Below, piece by piece: positions 1-7,302 of a DNA stretch of 19,918 bases. The translations under genes and the position numbers were made by a program. Location of the stretch: the NCBI GenBank assembly GCA_012798025.1, contig JAAZNX010000087.1, positions 1 to 19,918 of the forward strand, read 5' to 3'. This DNA is from Methanothrix sp. GTDB taxonomy: Archaea > Halobacteriota > Methanosarcinia > Methanotrichales > Methanotrichaceae. Within the stretch, counting starts at the first letter, position 1; each line of letters starts with the position of its first letter. Below the pieces are notes generated by a model. It did no database searches. It saw nothing but the letters and a program-made list of their open reading frames with translations, and was not told where the DNA came from.

Positions 1-260
1 CGATCGCGGATCCATTGGGCGATCTTTTCTGCAGTAGGGTTCGGCAGAAGATCGTTGAGGCAGCGGTGATCTAGATCCTGCAAAGCTGCTGAAAGAATCT
101 TTTTCATGTGGTAGAAGTCCATGACGAAACCGTCTTCTCCAACCTCGCCCTCCACAACCACCTCCACCTGATATGTGTGGCCATGCAAGTTGGCACATTT
201 GCCAATGTAACCGGGCAGGCTGTGCGCAGCATCAAACTCTGCAACCAGGCCTAGCTTCAT
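1..260 (-). CDS. queD: 6-pyruvoyltetrahydropterin synthase / QueD family protein, 3' end missing
   Basis: The first 86 residues are present; the C-terminus lies outside the window. QueD/PTPS proteins act on dihydroneopterin triphosphate; in archaea the QueD branch makes 6-carboxytetrahydropterin for preQ0 and then archaeosine in tRNA. Visible hallmarks: a zinc-ligand His in FDAAHSLPG (about residue 13), the active-site Cys followed by the HGH zinc motif in KCANLHGHTY (about 22-31), an FVMDFYHMKK segment like the QueD VxDFxxLK region, and DLDHRCLND plus NPTAEKIAQWI near the cut. The Cys before LHGH favours QueD over mammalian-type PTPS. The start ATG at 260 is preceded by a GAGAGGA purine run and, about 50 bases further up, by a BRE/TATA-like promoter. 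Family assignment is firm; exact product is by homology recall. Confidence 0.85.
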   Translation of the reverse strand, partial: MKLGLVAEFDAAHSLPGYIGKCANLHGHTYQVEVVVEGEVGEDGFVMDFYHMKKILSAALQDLDHRCLNDLLPNPTAEKIAQWIRD

Positions 261-310
261 CCTTGAGTTCCTCTCCGAACGCCATTCATCAAATGAAGAT
301 ACAGGATCCT

Positions 311-327
311 TATTAATAGCCTTTCGC
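311..327 (-). promoter_or_regulatory. BRE/TATA-like promoter of queD
   Basis: On the minus strand GCGAAAGG (327-320) is followed after one base by TATTAATA (318-311). This is the usual archaeal BRE-TATA arrangement. Transcription would start near 288, giving a leader of roughly 28 bases before the queD ATG. It sits in the 82-bp gap after dphB, so queD probably has its own promoter as well as any read-through. Confidence 0.5.
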
Positions 328-342
328 CACCACATGAGCTTT

Positions 343-1143
343 TTAGCCCTCCACTGCGAGATCTGGAGGCGCCCCGGCCAGGGCGACAAGCGCCTTTGCT
401 TCCATAAAATGCAGCTTTGCAGGCACGACGATGATGTGCAGCGGTCCTCCAAAGTCGCAATTTTTTAATCTGACGAGAAGATCTGCCTTTACAGCTGCAT
501 CCTCTGATCCTGCACGAGCAATGCCAATGGCCAGGCATCCGTCCAGGATTTGCTCCCTTGCATTGGCCTGCATCTCCAGGAGCAGTGCTGCACCTTCATT
601 CACGGTCATGTATCGCTCTTTTGGAGCGCTCTGAATGTCCAGGAAGAGCATTGTGTGCAAATTTCTGTCAAGATTCTCCTTCAAGACCAGATAAGGTGTC
701 TCTGGGATGATGCGCTTGCCCCTTGAGGTGTATGGAAAGGGGATGGTTGTAGATCTGCCGAAGCGGTAGTTCTGCAAGCCGCACAGGCCCTGCACTGCTG
801 TGACGATGGAGGCTGAATGAATCACCCGGGTCATGATGCCCAACTCTGCAGCTCTGAGCCGCAGGTCCAGGTGTGTGGTGGAGACCATGGCATCGCCTCC
901 CACCAGAAATGCTACATCGTCATCCCTGGCTTCCTCAAGCCATGCTGGATCATCCTCCACGTCGGAGCGTCCCAGGAGATGGATCTTCCTGCCGTAAAAG
1001 GCCTCCATCCTCTCCACAGAGGTGCCCATCAGCCGGGAGGTGTAAAACTCAGCATAAACCTTGTCTGCAGCACGTACTGCCTCCAGGCCTTTGACTGATA
1101 TGTCTTTCTCATCATAGAGACCGAGGCCGATGAAGATGAGCAT
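343..1143 (-). CDS. dphB: Diphthine synthase (diphthamide biosynthesis methyltransferase)
   Basis: 266 residues, the usual length for archaeal DphB. The enzyme uses S-adenosylmethionine to methylate the modified histidine of translation elongation factor 2, giving diphthine, the second step to diphthamide. The N-terminus [16 protein letters not shown] is nearly diagnostic. It is followed by a tetrapyrrole-methylase-type fold: the [15 protein letters not shown] loop (about 76-90, the SAM-binding GDxxxxTTH motif), [21 protein letters not shown] (about 110-130) and [18 protein letters not shown] (about 168-185). The ATG has an AGGAGG Shine-Dalgarno (1153-1148) four bases upstream. It diverges from mcrC across a 75-bp promoter region. 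EF-2 itself is not in the window. Confidence 0.95.
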   Translation of the reverse strand: MLIFIGLGLYDEKDISVKGLEAVRAADKVYAEFYTSRLMGTSVERMEAFYGRKIHLLGRSDVEDDPAWLEEARDDDVAFLVGGDAMVSTTHLDLRLRAAELGIMTRVIHSASIVTAVQGLCGLQNYRFGRSTTIPFPYTSRGKRIIPETPYLVLKENLDRNLHTMLFLDIQSAPKERYMTVNEGAALLLEMQANAREQILDGCLAIGIARAGSEDAAVKADLLVRLKNCDFGGPLHIIVVPAKLHFMEAKALVALAGAPPDLAVEG

Positions 1144-1162
1144 GAGTCCTCCTCGCGTTCAG

Positions 1163-1195
1163 CATTTAAAAACGCTCCTTTCGGTAGATCTATAT
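1163..1195. promoter_or_regulatory. Shared divergent promoter region of dphB and mcrC
   Basis: The 75-bp gap between the two ATGs holds ATTTAAAAA (1164-1172) and TCTATATTCC (1189-1198), both AT-rich elements that read as TATA boxes on either strand. For mcrC (+) the 1164-1172 element puts a start near 1194. For dphB (-) the 1189-1195 element puts a start near 1166, upstream of its Shine-Dalgarno. CCGAAAGG on the minus strand (1184-1177) resembles the BRE seen at other promoters here. Which TATA serves which gene cannot be decided by eye. Confidence 0.4.
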
Positions 1196-1218
1196 TCCAA
1201 ATCGTCCAAAAGGAGAGC

Positions 1219-1881
1219 ATGATCGGTAGGGCAACTCAGGTGGTGGATTGCCGGGAGAGCATGGGGCTTGCCAAAGGCGGTGGCCTGGCTCAGAGAGGGA
1301 CGCTCTCCGAGGCTACGAAGCCAGATGTCATCGCTATAGCCATGTCTCCAGGAAGGCGTCACATTACCAAACCCGTCTGCGAGATTACTTATGGTCTGCG
1401 TCGGGAGGGCATCCAGACCAGTGTGCTGGTCTTGGAGGCAGGAACGGGAGTGCCAGAGAGCTTTCCCCAGGCGTCGCGAGGCTACGGCCCTACGTTTGGG
1501 TTGAACGAAAGAGAGATAGAGCAGATCGCGCGCCACAAGATCGCTGTCCTCCATCTGGGCAATGTGCGCTCTCATGTCATCCACAAGACCAAGGAGGTTC
1601 TGTCGCAGGTGAGAATTCCAGCAGTTGTAGTGGCCCAATGCCCCATGGACATGGAGGACTTCGCGCGCGAGGGCATAAAAACCAGAACTGTCAAGCCACC
1701 TCACCAAAAGACTCAAACCAAGGGGGAGGTAGTGGACATAGTCACGGGCGTCACCCGCGGTGCAACCTGTACCCGCGTAAAGCTCAACACACTGGCCAAG
1801 GCCTTAAACAAGCACCTTGCGGAGATCTACGATCGCGAGGCACAGGAGGCCATGCAGGCCACAAAAAAGAAGAAGAAATAG
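1219..1881 (+). CDS. mcrC: Methyl-coenzyme M reductase operon protein C / activation component
   Basis: 220 residues. The N-terminus MIGRATQVVDCRESMG with GGGLAQRGT, the KPDVIAIAMSPGRRHITKPVCEITY block (about 34-58) and VLEAGTGVP are characteristic of McrC. McrC is known as a component of the ATP-dependent complex that reductively activates methyl-coenzyme M reductase (its nickel cofactor F430 must be in the Ni(I) state). An AGGAG Shine-Dalgarno (1211-1215) sits three bases before the ATG. The C-terminus ends in a lysine run. Its stop is followed two bases later by apgM, so the two are probably co-transcribed. No other mcr gene is in the window: this copy is outside an mcrBDCGA operon, as happens in several methanogens, and may be a second McrC. 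Confidence 0.92.
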   Translation: MIGRATQVVDCRESMGLAKGGGLAQRGTLSEATKPDVIAIAMSPGRRHITKPVCEITYGLRREGIQTSVLVLEAGTGVPESFPQASRGYGPTFGLNEREIEQIARHKIAVLHLGNVRSHVIHKTKEVLSQVRIPAVVVAQCPMDMEDFAREGIKTRTVKPPHQKTQTKGEVVDIVTGVTRGATCTRVKLNTLAKALNKHLAEIYDREAQEAMQATKKKKK

Positions 1882-1883
1882 TC

Positions 1884-3059
1884 ATGAAGTATGTAGTTTT
1901 ATTGGGCGATGGCATGGCCGATCGGCCCCTGGATGCCCTGGATGGCCGCACGCCCCTGCAGGCAGCGAAGATCCCAAATATGAACTGGGTGGCGAAGGAA
2001 GGAAGAAATGGGCTGGCTTTGACGGTTCCAGAGGGATTTTCTCCAGGAAGCGATGTGGCCAACCTCTCTGTTATGGGCTACGAGCCGAGGAAATACTACA
2101 CTGGACGTGCGCCCCTGGAGGCGGCAGCCATGGGCGTGCACCTCGATAAAGCCGACATAGCTTTTCGCTGCAACTTCGTCACAGTACAAGACGGCATAAT
2201 GGTGGACTACAGCGCAGGGCACATCACCTCTGAGGAGGGAAGCGAGCTTGTACGAGCGCTGAAGCCTTTGATGCCCGGAGAGAGACTGTATGCCGGAGTT
2301 AGCTACCGCAATCTTCTGGTATTAAAAGCTGGAGAAAAAGCCGTCTGCACGCCCCCTCACGACATCAGCGACCAGCCCATCGACGGCCACATGCCAAGAG
2401 GCAAAGACTCAAAGCTGCTCATCGATCTTATGGAGAGCGCAAAGCCGCTCCTGGCCAACCATCCAGTTAACCTGAAGCGCGTGGCTGAAGGCAAGAAGCC
2501 AGCAAACATGATCTGGCTGTGGGGGCAGGGACCTGCACCTGTTATGCCCGCATTTAAAAAGAAGTACGGCCTGCAGGGTGCAATGATATCAGCCGTGGAC
2601 CTGCTCAAAGGCATTGGAGCCTATGCACAGCTAAAAGTCATAAGCGTTCCAGGCGCGACAGGTACCATAAGCACCAATTACGAAGGAAAGGTACAGGCGG
2701 CCCTGCAAGCTCTCAAGACGCTGAACTTCGTCTACCTGCATGTCGAGGCCCCTGACGAGGCATCTCATGAGGGAGAACTGGATGAGAAGATCAGGGCAAT
2801 TGAACTATTCGATCAACTCATCGTAGGCCCAGTGATCGAGGGGCTGCGCCACAGCGACGAGGACTGGCGCGTGCTTCTCCTGCCGGACCACGCTACGCCC
2901 ATCTCAATCAAGACGCACAGTCGCGATCCAGTGCCCTTTGCCATGGTTGGAAAGGGAATTGCACCCGACAGCGTGAACAGATTTGATGAGGTGGAGGCAA
3001 GGCGAGGAGGCTTCGGGCTGGTAGACGCGACAGGCCTCATAGGGATGATGAGGGACTGA
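1884..3059 (+). CDS. apgM: 2,3-bisphosphoglycerate-independent phosphoglycerate mutase, archaeal type
   Basis: 391 residues; interconverts 3- and 2-phosphoglycerate in glycolysis/gluconeogenesis. It belongs to the alkaline-phosphatase superfamily with two metal ions. Visible motifs: the N-terminal metal Asp in YVVLLGDGMADRP (D9), the phosphoserine nucleophile loop GSDVANLSVMGY with Ser62 the likely nucleophile, GRAPLEAAAMG (74-84), HVEAPDEASHEG (from residue 286; metal ligands), and LLLPDHATP (D335-H336) with a following SRDPVPFAMVGKG. The frame stays open far upstream inside mcrC, but the family N-terminus fixes the start at 1884. In this window it feeds gluconeogenic carbon toward the glycogen island. 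It converges on the debranching enzyme gene with 18 bases between stops. Confidence 0.95.
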   Translation: MKYVVLLGDGMADRPLDALDGRTPLQAAKIPNMNWVAKEGRNGLALTVPEGFSPGSDVANLSVMGYEPRKYYTGRAPLEAAAMGVHLDKADIAFRCNFVTVQDGIMVDYSAGHITSEEGSELVRALKPLMPGERLYAGVSYRNLLVLKAGEKAVCTPPHDISDQPIDGHMPRGKDSKLLIDLMESAKPLLANHPVNLKRVAEGKKPANMIWLWGQGPAPVMPAFKKKYGLQGAMISAVDLLKGIGAYAQLKVISVPGATGTISTNYEGKVQAALQALKTLNFVYLHVEAPDEASHEGELDEKIRAIELFDQLIVGPVIEGLRHSDEDWRVLLLPDHATPISIKTHSRDPVPFAMVGKGIAPDSVNRFDEVEARRGGFGLVDATGLIGMMRD

Positions 3060-3077
3060 GCCATCCTGGCAGCACCG

Positions 3078-4928
3078 CTATGCAGCCTTCGCCCAGGCTC
3101 GCAACACCTCTGCAACAGACCACGCCTGGGAGATGCAACCTCCGGGCCGATGTGGCAGATCGCCATCGAAGACTTCTGGAATTGTATTCACGCCGCCCGC
3201 GTCAAGCTCCAATAGCGGCTGCAGGAGCGATCTTGCAAGCCTTCGACTCTCATTTGAATGATCGTTCACGCTTAGAAGAGCATCGACATACGGGCCCATA
3301 AGCCAGGGCCATACAGTGCCCTGGTGGTAGGCACTGTCTCTTTGCCAGGGGCCACCTTCATATCTGCCGATGTAACGCGGATCGCGCGGGGAGAGCGTCC
3401 TTGGGCCGAACGGCGTGAGCAGTTCTCTGGTTACGACCTCCAAGATGCTTTTTCTCTTGATCGTTGGCAGAAGATCTGGAACGGCCGCAGCAATTATCTG
3501 GTTGGGCCTGATTGAAGCATCCTCAGGATCGATCACATCGAACAGACATCCAGTCTCGCTGTTCCAGAACCCTTGATAGCTCAGCTTCGCATCATTTGCC
3601 AGCGCGCACTCCCACTCACATGGTTCGCCCAATGCCTCTGCCAATGCTTCCATCTTCCTCAATCCAAAATACCAGAGTGCATTTATCTCGCAGCATTTCC
3701 CAGCTCTGGAAGTGACCGGCCTTCCGCTCACGCGTGCGTCCATCCAAGTGAGCGCAGGACCGGAACGAATGAGGCCGTCTTTATCCATTCCAAAGTCCTC
3801 TCCAGCGGATGAGTAGCGTCTCAAAACTTCCTGGAGTTTTGGCCAAAGAAGGCGAACTAGCGATATGTCATGGGATTGATCGTAGTAGGCGTAAACTGCC
3901 TGGATGAACCAGAGGGACGCGTCTGCTGTGTTGTAGGACTTGGCTCCCAAATCGTTTGGCAACACGCCGTTTTTCATGGCGCAAGCGAATGATTTTAAAA
4001 CAGCCGCTGCATCCTCAAAGCGTTGCGAGATGAGCAGCAGGCCAGGCAACGAGATCATGGCATCCCTGCCCCAGTCATCGAACCAGTGATATCCTGCGAT
4101 GATGCTCTTCTTCCCGTCTCTTTGCACCAGAAAAGAGTCTGCTGCCTGAGCGAGCCTTCGGACTGGAGCTCTCAGTGCCCCCAGGCGAGCTGTCTCCTTC
4201 TCGACCTCCTCCTCCACATCAGGCATCGAGCTTCTCGATGTAGACGCGACGATGGCGAAATCAGCATCTCCTGCCAGTTCCAGCTCAAAGCTGCCCGGAC
4301 AGAGCAGATTTTCCCGCCAGGCCAGTCCTCTGCGGCGCTCTTCTTCGTACTCGAAGTTATAGTAAACAGTCTCCTGCGGGATGTATCTTGCTCTATCCGA
4401 AATCAGCACCAGCTTGCAGCTTGATTTAAGCCTGGTCCCTCTGGCCTGAGGCTCCTGGCGAATCTGCGGCAGATCGGATGCAGCATGGAAGCTGCGAGAG
4501 TGGACCAGAGGAAATATTCGCATCGATCCCTGTCCGTTGCTGATCCTGTATCCGATGATCGTTGTATTCTCGCCATGGATCATGAAAATTGTCTTTTCGA
4601 TTCTGACAGTTCCAAGAGAGTAGATGAACTTGGGAAATGGATCGATCCTGAACTCTCGAAGATGCAAAAAGCCCTGCGGGTGAATCACGCCTGGATACTG
4701 GTGATTGGCCAGGGACACGCCATTGACCTCTTCGTCAAGGGTTGAGAGCAGAAGCCATCGGTTCGTTGGCGGCTTTAGGGCGGCCACGAGAAGGCCGTGG
4801 TAGGAGCGAGTGTTGCTACCGATAGCTGTTGCTGATGCATAGCCACCAAGGCCATTGGAGGCCAGCCATTCGCGTGCTGCGCCATCTTCATAGCTGCGGG
4901 GCGTGAGAGCGTAAATTGTTGGCGTCAT
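3078..4928 (-). CDS. Glycogen debranching enzyme, archaeal type (amylo-alpha-1,6-glucosidase)
   Basis: 616 residues. The N-terminal domain (about 1-250) begins REWLASNGLGGYASATAIG and contains NTRSYHGLLVAAL and STLDEEV, typical of archaeal debranching enzymes. The C-terminal alpha/alpha-barrel glucosidase-like domain (about 270-610) has GYHWFDDWGRDAMISLPGL (279-297), TWMDARVSGRPVTSRAGK with the following CCEINALWY (394-420), GPWQRDSAYHQGTVWPWLMG and TIPEVFDGD. The acidic residues in WGRDAM and CCEINALW lie where catalytic residues are expected. It would hydrolyse alpha-1,6 branch points in intracellular polyglucan. Its ATG overlaps the stop of the GH57 amylase (ATGA at 4925-4928), so the two are translationally coupled; no signal peptide. 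Confidence 0.93.
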   Translation of the reverse strand: MTPTIYALTPRSYEDGAAREWLASNGLGGYASATAIGSNTRSYHGLLVAALKPPTNRWLLLSTLDEEVNGVSLANHQYPGVIHPQGFLHLREFRIDPFPKFIYSLGTVRIEKTIFMIHGENTTIIGYRISNGQGSMRIFPLVHSRSFHAASDLPQIRQEPQARGTRLKSSCKLVLISDRARYIPQETVYYNFEYEEERRRGLAWRENLLCPGSFELELAGDADFAIVASTSRSSMPDVEEEVEKETARLGALRAPVRRLAQAADSFLVQRDGKKSIIAGYHWFDDWGRDAMISLPGLLLISQRFEDAAAVLKSFACAMKNGVLPNDLGAKSYNTADASLWFIQAVYAYYDQSHDISLVRLLWPKLQEVLRRYSSAGEDFGMDKDGLIRSGPALTWMDARVSGRPVTSRAGKCCEINALWYFGLRKMEALAEALGEPCEWECALANDAKLSYQGFWNSETGCLFDVIDPEDASIRPNQIIAAAVPDLLPTIKRKSILEVVTRELLTPFGPRTLSPRDPRYIGRYEGGPWQRDSAYHQGTVWPWLMGPYVDALLSVNDHSNESRRLARSLLQPLLELDAGGVNTIPEVFDGDLPHRPGGCISQAWSVAEVLRAWAKAA

Positions 4929-6400
4929 CTGTTCCTCTTCAGTGCTTCATGCACAGTCTTCAAGAGCCTCTTTCTCAGCCTCTCGCCTTTGCTATCTTTG
5001 TGGCTCTCCAGCTTCTCGGCCAGGGTGTCATCGCCCAAGCTCGTCCTGGCCCACATGGCCAGGTCTCCCCTCTCATTATGATATTCCAGAGAGGCAATAT
5101 CGACCTTTTCAAGGACATCTTCTAAGCCAGACAGGCTCCATGCGACATGTCCTGTGAATTCATCAATGCCCGTGGCAAACCTGAAAAGAGAATCCGCCAG
5201 CATCGTCCTCTTCTTGAGCCTGTAATGCAGATCGCACAAGACGCTGAAGTATGTCACTGATGCATCATATGGAAGGCCGTATGGACTGAAGTAGCTGTGC
5301 ACCTCGCCTGGGCCTCCTCCATGTGTGAATATGTAATAGAGATGATCGGAAAGCCCCAGAGTTCTCCAGATCTCTAAAAGATCCACATCCCTGCTCTCCT
5401 TGGCCGGAGCCTCAAGCCACTTCTGGTAGATGAAGCATGCATGCTGCAAAGCGTTGCCCAGCCAGCAGCTTGTATCCCTTTCGAGATCCGCCCAGGAGAC
5501 ATACTTTTCAACAGTCAGCTCTTTTTCGGGCGCAACGTCCCTGGCAATCTCGCCAGGTGTTGCGAATCTGAGGCCCTCATGCTGGATGACTTCCCGAGGC
5601 AGATGGCGAAGGAACTCGAATATTCCTGTATCCTCCCATTGATGTTCGCCGAAAGTCTCGTAGTCGCAGAATATGTTTATGCATCTTCCGGGTGTGCTCG
5701 CCAGCCAGCATGCATATTTGTCGGCTGTCAGGGGATACTCTGCCCAGTTGCGAGAGGAGAAACGAAAGCCAATATCGTCTGTGAGCTGAAAATTTCTCAG
5801 AAGAAGGGCTAGATCAGTTCCTTTGGGCCTGTAAACATAATTGGGATCGGCGATCACGCCCTCTGTGAATATGGCCTTGTAGCCCATGTCGTCGACCATT
5901 TTCGCAATCTGATCGTTATAGATCAATTCCGTATTCTCGAACGTGGTCGGTCGCAGGCCGAAAGAGTCCCATATGATCTCTCTGTGCATTTTTACTTGTT
6001 CGTAAAACTCCTGCTTCTCCTCGTAAAGGCTGGCTAGAGAATGGTAGTATGTCTGCTCCAGCAACTCGACAAAGCCCGTCTCAACCAGCTTAACAAAGGA
6101 GTCGAGAACAGCGGGCCGATATCTGCGACATTGCTCCAGGAAAATGCCCGAAAAGCTGTACGCTACCTTGAAAGGCTTATCTGATCCTTCTAGATCTTGA
6201 ATGCTCTTCAAAATGACGTCATTGGCCGGAAGATAGCATTTATCTGAGACACGCTCGAAGATCCTCCTGTTCTCGGCATCGTCAAAATAGAAGTCCCAAA
6301 GATCGGGCACGACCTCCTTTAAAATAGATCTCCCCCAGAAAAAATTTTTTTTCAATCGAAGAGGCTGATGCACCTCGAAGCAGAAGGACAGTTCAGTCAT
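4925..6400 (-). CDS. GH57 family alpha-amylase
   Basis: 491 residues from the chosen start. GH57 conserved regions appear in order: HQP at 11-13, TGFVELLEQTYYHSL (108-122), FENTELIYND (154-163) with E158 the likely nucleophile, and FCDYETFGEH (244-253) with D246 the likely acid. It resembles the short archaeal GH57 amylases that act on intracellular starch or glycogen; a GH57 glucanotransferase or branching activity is possible and cannot be excluded from motifs. An in-frame ATG at 6469 would add 23 residues, but family proteins start at MTELSFCFEVHQP and a TATA box (6428-6421) inside the longer version points to initiation at or next to 6400, perhaps leaderless (no Shine-Dalgarno visible). 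First gene of an operon with the debranching enzyme. Confidence 0.9.
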   Translation of the reverse strand: MTELSFCFEVHQPLRLKKNFFWGRSILKEVVPDLWDFYFDDAENRRIFERVSDKCYLPANDVILKSIQDLEGSDKPFKVAYSFSGIFLEQCRRYRPAVLDSFVKLVETGFVELLEQTYYHSLASLYEEKQEFYEQVKMHREIIWDSFGLRPTTFENTELIYNDQIAKMVDDMGYKAIFTEGVIADPNYVYRPKGTDLALLLRNFQLTDDIGFRFSSRNWAEYPLTADKYACWLASTPGRCINIFCDYETFGEHQWEDTGIFEFLRHLPREVIQHEGLRFATPGEIARDVAPEKELTVEKYVSWADLERDTSCWLGNALQHACFIYQKWLEAPAKESRDVDLLEIWRTLGLSDHLYYIFTHGGGPGEVHSYFSPYGLPYDASVTYFSVLCDLHYRLKKRTMLADSLFRFATGIDEFTGHVAWSLSGLEDVLEKVDIASLEYHNERGDLAMWARTSLGDDTLAEKLESHKDSKGERLRKRLLKTVHEALKRNR

Positions 6401-6417
6401 ATCAGTTAGTCGGCTTG

Positions 6418-6430
6418 CAAAATATTTACA
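6418..6430 (-). promoter_or_regulatory. TATA box of the GH57 amylase-debranching enzyme operon
   Basis: The minus strand reads TGTAAATATTTTG (6430-6418), preceded by GCGAAGGA as a possible BRE. The usual 25-27-base spacing places the transcript start at about 6398, essentially on the ATG at 6400. This suggests a leaderless mRNA and argues against the longer upstream start. Confidence 0.4.
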
Positions 6431-6476
6431 TCCTTCGCGCAGATAGCCTCTCACGCTGCCATGAGCCATCCTTACA

Positions 6477-6491
6477 CCGAAAGAACTATTA
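6477..6491 (+). promoter_or_regulatory. BRE/TATA-like promoter of the KaiC-like/glycogen synthase run
   Basis: CCGAAAG (6477-6483) followed by AACTATTA (6484-6491) resembles the BRE/TATA pairs at queD and tRNA-Thr in this window. A start near 6514 would leave a leader of about 47 bases to the ATG at 6561. A second AT-rich element, GGAAATTAATGG (about 6502-6513), is an alternative. Confidence 0.35.
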
Positions 6492-6560
6492 CCTAAGTTT
6501 AGGAAATTAATGGAGAGTTAGCGTTGCTAATCGAGCGCAGAGATGGGATGGAGAGGTTCT

Positions 6561-7295
6561 ATGGTGGCGCAAGGACAGAGCAGCAAATTTCCCAGGGTGA
6601 AGTCCGGCATACCTGGATATGATGAATTGATTGATGGAGGATTTCATATAGGAACAGTAAACACTGTCACCGGCTCATCTGGTACGGGCAAGACCGTGTT
6701 CGCCAGCCAGTTCATCCATCATGGCATCAAAATAGGAGAGAAGGGTATGATCATCACGCCATCTGAGAGTTCAGAATACCTGAAGCGAGAGATGATGTCC
6801 TCTTTTGGCTGGGACTTCTCAGGGCTTGAAAAAAAGGGAAGTCTTTGCATAGTAGATGTCACCGACCCGGTGCTTCGATTGCAAAAGAGCATCGATGTCG
6901 ATCCCGTGGAATTTCTCATAAATTTCAGGAAACTGGTGGAGAGAAAGCTGGATGAGGTAAAGCCAAGCCGGCTTTTCATAGATGACCTGACAGCATTTTT
7001 CATGGCAGTTGAGGCGCCCTTCAAGATCAGGTCGCTAACTGACGATCTATTTGGGACGATTCGATCCAGCAAAGTTACATCTGTAGTGACAATTGGAACT
7101 GCTTTTGGCATGAACCAGTTCCTGGAGTACGGCGCAGATTCCGCTACCATGCTCAACAGGGAGAGGATAGGCAACACGCTCATAAGATCGATATACGTCA
7201 TGAAGATGCGCGGGTCAAAGATAGCCAACAGCATAAGGGTCCTGGATATATCCGACGATGGGATGGCAGTGTCCTCTCTGTCGCCCTATCCCTGA
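6561..7295 (+). CDS. KaiC-like / RadA-superfamily single-domain ATPase
   Basis: 244 residues, one RecA-fold domain. Visible: the KaiC-type entry VKSGIPGYDELIDGGFHIGTV, Walker A GSSGTGKT (38-45), Walker B RLFIDDLTAF (137-146) and a SFGWD motif after beta-2. In KaiC this region reads like LEES, where the paired Glu are catalytic; here it reads PSES (67-70), so only the second Glu (E69) remains. It is not a recombinase: no DNA-binding N-terminal domain is visible. Proteins of this class in archaea are mostly uncharacterised signalling ATPases. An in-frame ATG at 6543 exists, but GGAGAGGT just before 6561 supports the later start. Its stop lies seven bases before glycogen synthase, implying co-expression and possible control of polyglucan synthesis (inference). 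Confidence 0.8.
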   Translation: MVAQGQSSKFPRVKSGIPGYDELIDGGFHIGTVNTVTGSSGTGKTVFASQFIHHGIKIGEKGMIITPSESSEYLKREMMSSFGWDFSGLEKKGSLCIVDVTDPVLRLQKSIDVDPVEFLINFRKLVERKLDEVKPSRLFIDDLTAFFMAVEAPFKIRSLTDDLFGTIRSSKVTSVVTIGTAFGMNQFLEYGADSATMLNRERIGNTLIRSIYVMKMRGSKIANSIRVLDISDDGMAVSSLSPYP

Positions 7296-7302
7296 GGTTA
7301 AA

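Noticed and set aside
1159..1716. 185-codon minus-strand frame opposite mcrC
   Set aside because: No family resemblance; explained by codon bias on the opposite strand of a real gene.
1248..3059. An unbroken frame of 603 codons suggesting a large fusion protein ending in phosphoglycerate mutase
   Set aside because: The first 212 codons lie out of frame inside mcrC, a clear McrC family gene, and translate to low-complexity arginine/histidine-rich sequence. The apgM family starts at 1884.
6401..6469. 23-residue N-terminal extension of the GH57 amylase
   Set aside because: The family begins at MTELSFCFEVHQP, and a TATA box lies within the extension at 6428-6421.
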